Below are positions 37,214 through 39,718 of a DNA stretch of 39,718 nt, one piece after another; positions within the stretch are counted from its first letter, which is position 1; each line of letters begins with the position of its first letter. The notes below the pieces were generated by a model. That model did not search any database and had not been told where the DNA came from. It was given only the letters and a program-made list of their open reading frames with translations. The stretch is from Nitrospira sp. SB0677_bin_15 (GTDB taxonomy: Bacteria; Nitrospirota; Nitrospiria; Nitrospirales; UBA8639). The DNA is taken from positions 1 to 39,718 of the forward strand of contig VYFB01000036.1 of NCBI GenBank assembly GCA_009842645.1, given 5' to 3'. The position numbers and the translations under genes were made by a program.

Positions 37214-38097
37214 GCCGGTTTCCGTTGCAGGAGTTTGGAGCCAACGGTACGAACGTAGAACAGGGAGAGAATTGCCATCGCAACAAAGACCGTGACCGAG
37301 ATTGTGGTCCCATAGCCCACGCGTCCCTCGGTGAAGAGGGTTTTATAGCCGTAAAATTGAATCACTTGCGTGGCGTCACCGGGGCCGCCTTGCGTTATGA
37401 CGAAGACGAGGTCAAAGACTCGAAACGCATCAATGGTCCGAAACAGGAGAGCGGTGAGCAGCGCAGGCTTCAGCAGAGGGAGGGTGATGTGCCGGAAACG
37501 TTGCCATGCCGTGGCTCCATCGACGCGCGCTGCGTCATAGGTCTCCTCAGGAATGACTTGCAAGCCCGCCAGGACAAGAAGTCCGGTAAACGACGACGTT
37601 TTCCAAACGTCGGCCAGGACGATCGCGCCAAAGGCCGTCCACGGGTCAGCCAGCCACGGGACGTAGGCGTTGATTCTGTCGCCGAAGAGGATTGCGTTGA
37701 TTGCGCCGTATTGATCGTTCAACAGAAACCGCCACATCTGTGAAGCCACCACCGTGGGAATCGCCCATGGAATCAGCACGGCCGCACGGACCCATCCTCG
37801 CCCTCTAAAGCGTTCATGAACGACCAGGGCAATGCCCGTACCCATGAGCAGTTCCAAGGCAGTCGAGAACAGGACGAAGCCCAGTGTGACGATGAACGCC
37901 TGATGAGCAACGGGGTCCTGCAACAGTTCCGCGTAATGGCCGAACCCGACAAAGGATCGTTCCGGGCCGGGGAAGTCCGAGTACAGGCTCAGCACGAACG
38001 AATCCATGGCCGGATAGAGGGAAAAGACGGCCACGAACGTCAGGGCCGGAAAGACCATCAACCAGTCGGTGGTGTGCTCTTTGGTCGATTTCGTCAC
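37210..38097 (-). CDS. Sugar ABC transporter permease (MalF/UgpA-like)
   Basis: DAARVDGATAWQRFRHITLPLLKPALLTALLFRTIDAFRVFDLVFVITQGGPG. Confidence 0.94.
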   Translation of the reverse strand: MTKSTKEHTTDWLMVFPALTFVAVFSLYPAMDSFVLSLYSDFPGPERSFVGFGHYAELLQDPVAHQAFIVTLGFVLFSTALELLMGTGIALVVHERFRGRGWVRAAVLIPWAIPTVVASQMWRFLLNDQYGAINAILFGDRINAYVPWLADPWTAFGAIVLADVWKTSSFTGLLVLAGLQVIPEETYDAARVDGATAWQRFRHITLPLLKPALLTALLFRTIDAFRVFDLVFVITQGGPGDATQVIQFYGYKTLFTEGRVGYGTTISVTVFVAMAILSLFYVRTVGSKLLQRKPA

Positions 38098-39641
38098 AAG
38101 TCACGGAGTAAGGCCAACAACCGGTTGATTTTCCGATCGGCTGCTTGTGCCTCTTCTTGAATATCCGTTTCGGGAAAAGCCAACACGCGACTAAAATACC
38201 GTTGAAGAATGTGCGAAACAATGGGATAGACAGGCGTGCGGGGCCGCGGTTGGGCCGTTTGAAAAACTGCAAGCCAATCCCTGTATTGAGGATTGGCGTG
38301 GAGTACCTCCGGATCGGCATACAGCGCAAGCCGGGAAGGGGCCAATGAGGCATGGATCGCAAAATGTTTCTGCATCTCGGGACTGGCCATGAACTCGATA
38401 AAGGCCCATGCCTCATCAGGGTGTCGCGAATAGGCGCTGATCCCGTAGAGCCATCCGCCCAAGGCGGCCGTGCTTCTGCCTTCGGGAAAACGTGGAAGGG
38501 TCGTCACGCCGACCTTGCCCACGATCTTTGAATACTGCGGATCATTCGCCAATCCCCACGCATACGGCCAATTGCGGTGAAACACCACGTTGCCCTGGAG
38601 AAACACGGCGAGGGATTCGGACTCCTGATAGGTCAGCGCGGCCGGGGTTGCCAGTCGTTGAATGATCTGCTCCCGGACAAATTGCACGGCTTGCAAGGAT
38701 TCGGGAGCCGTCAAATTCGAGCGCCTGCCGTCGTCCGTCAGAAACGAGCCGTTGTGGCTGCCCACGAACTCCAGCATGTCGCACACCAGTCCTTCATACT
38801 GCTTGAACTGGCCGCTGTAGCCCCTGAGGAGCGGGTTGGCGGTTCGTTCGCCTTCCAGAATGGCCTGCGCTTGATGCACCAGTTCATACCACGTGGAGGG
38901 GGGAGAAAACCCATATTTCTCCAAAAGATCTTTGCGGTAATACAGCATGCCGCTGTCGATACGGGAAGGGGCCCCGTAGATATGGTGCCGATACATGCCC
39001 GATACAATTGTGGCCGGCAGAAATTTCTCGCGTTCGTTTGGCGGAAAGTAATCGTCAAGCGGCAGGGCCCATTCCGCGGCGGCGAACTCTGCGGTCCAGA
39101 TCACGTCCATAAAGAACAGGTCGAGTGAAGCGTCGCGATTCCGCAACTTCTGCGTCAACAGATCGTGATAGGCCGTGGAGGAATGCGGTGCAATTTCCCG
39201 CTTGATACGGATGTGCGGGTGGATCTGCTCAAACCGTTGAATGGCCTCATCCCAGACCCGAGGATGGTCCGCCTTCCACGTCACAAAATGAAGGGTGATC
39301 AGCGGTGAAACGAGCGTAGGGGACGGCGGGAACTCGCTCTGCCTGTCCTGAGTGTTCTTCGACTCCGCTGTCGCTACGCTCAGAACGAACGGGAACGTAA
39401 AGTCGAAGGAGCCTGTCCTGAGCTTGTCGAAGGATGCCGTCCCGAATTCCTGACAGTGCGCGAATTGGACGTTGAACAGGAGCGACGCTGCAAAAAGCCT
39501 AGCTGCCCATGGCAAAAGGCGACGAAGCGGAAAGGACGACGCAATGGAGAAAACGGCGTGAAAGCCGTGAGTCGATTCCATGTTCCAAACAGACTGCAAC
39601 AATCCGGGGGGCAAAGACAACGTTGCCGATTGTGTGTCCAT
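38094..39641 (-). CDS. Extracellular sugar-binding protein (family 1) of an ABC transporter
   Basis: LITLHFVTWKADHPRVWDEAIQRFEQIHPHIRIKREIAPHSSTAYHDLLTQKLRNRDASLDLFFMDVIWTAEFA; true start may be the Met at 39581. Confidence 0.9.
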   Translation of the reverse strand: MDTQSATLSLPPGLLQSVWNMESTHGFHAVFSIASSFPLRRLLPWAARLFAASLLFNVQFAHCQEFGTASFDKLRTGSFDFTFPFVLSVATAESKNTQDRQSEFPPSPTLVSPLITLHFVTWKADHPRVWDEAIQRFEQIHPHIRIKREIAPHSSTAYHDLLTQKLRNRDASLDLFFMDVIWTAEFAAAEWALPLDDYFPPNEREKFLPATIVSGMYRHHIYGAPSRIDSGMLYYRKDLLEKYGFSPPSTWYELVHQAQAILEGERTANPLLRGYSGQFKQYEGLVCDMLEFVGSHNGSFLTDDGRRSNLTAPESLQAVQFVREQIIQRLATPAALTYQESESLAVFLQGNVVFHRNWPYAWGLANDPQYSKIVGKVGVTTLPRFPEGRSTAALGGWLYGISAYSRHPDEAWAFIEFMASPEMQKHFAIHASLAPSRLALYADPEVLHANPQYRDWLAVFQTAQPRPRTPVYPIVSHILQRYFSRVLAFPETDIQEEAQAADRKINRLLALLRDL

Positions 39642-39666
39642 GCGAAATCACATATGGTAATCGTAA

Positions 39667-39718
39667 GGAACCTCTGATTAAGTGCACTATCGGGCGCAGG
39701 GCTGCGTTGTGTCCTCGC
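39667..39718 (+). repeat. MITE-like repeat, copy 6 (cut by window end)
   Basis: ggaacctctgattaagtgcactatcgggcgcagggctgcgttgtgtcctcgc. Confidence 0.88.

Noticed and set aside
36393-37313. 306-aa minus ORF overlapping the MalG-like permease
   Set aside because: Arg-rich shadow frame; the 36398-37213 frame is the real permease.
1-39718. tRNA or rRNA genes
   Set aside because: None recognised by eye; tRNAscan-SE/Infernal would be needed for certainty.

Overview
Bacterial chromosomal window, Nitrospira-like by gene content (my inference; not tested). Three parts can be separated. (1) Ordinary core or metabolic genes: nadA, ileS-lspA, moaB, a ferredoxin, HIT, a LytS/LytTR two-component pair, and a 4-gene sugar ABC operon. 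(2) A cyanate module on the minus strand (cynS plus an NrtABD-like ABC transporter). It has a good -24/-12 sigma-54 promoter and a nearby sigma-54 enhancer-binding protein. (3) A heavily eroded defence/toxin-antitoxin island at about 13.3-19.3 kb and 28.1-33.4 kb. It holds type I RM pieces with in-frame stops and internal deletions, SIR2 and DUF4062 fragments, an apparently intact AAA ATPase-DUF4276 pair placed between hsdM and hsdS, concatenated TA remnants, vapBC, an internally deleted IS5-like transposase, and an HNH endonuclease next to a DNA methyltransferase carrying an N-terminal ribbon-helix-helix-like segment. A 142-bp MITE-like repeat with GGAACCTCTGATTAAGTG ends occurs six times, and its end matches the left end of the IS5-like remnant. 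The best candidates for something new are the RHH-methyltransferase fusion with operator-like palindromes on its own, apparently leaderless, promoter; the AAA-DUF4276 cassette inside hsd; and the MITE inserted between the cyn sigma-54 promoter and a cluster of TGTCA/TGACA sites. All family names come from reading the proteins; no searches were run.
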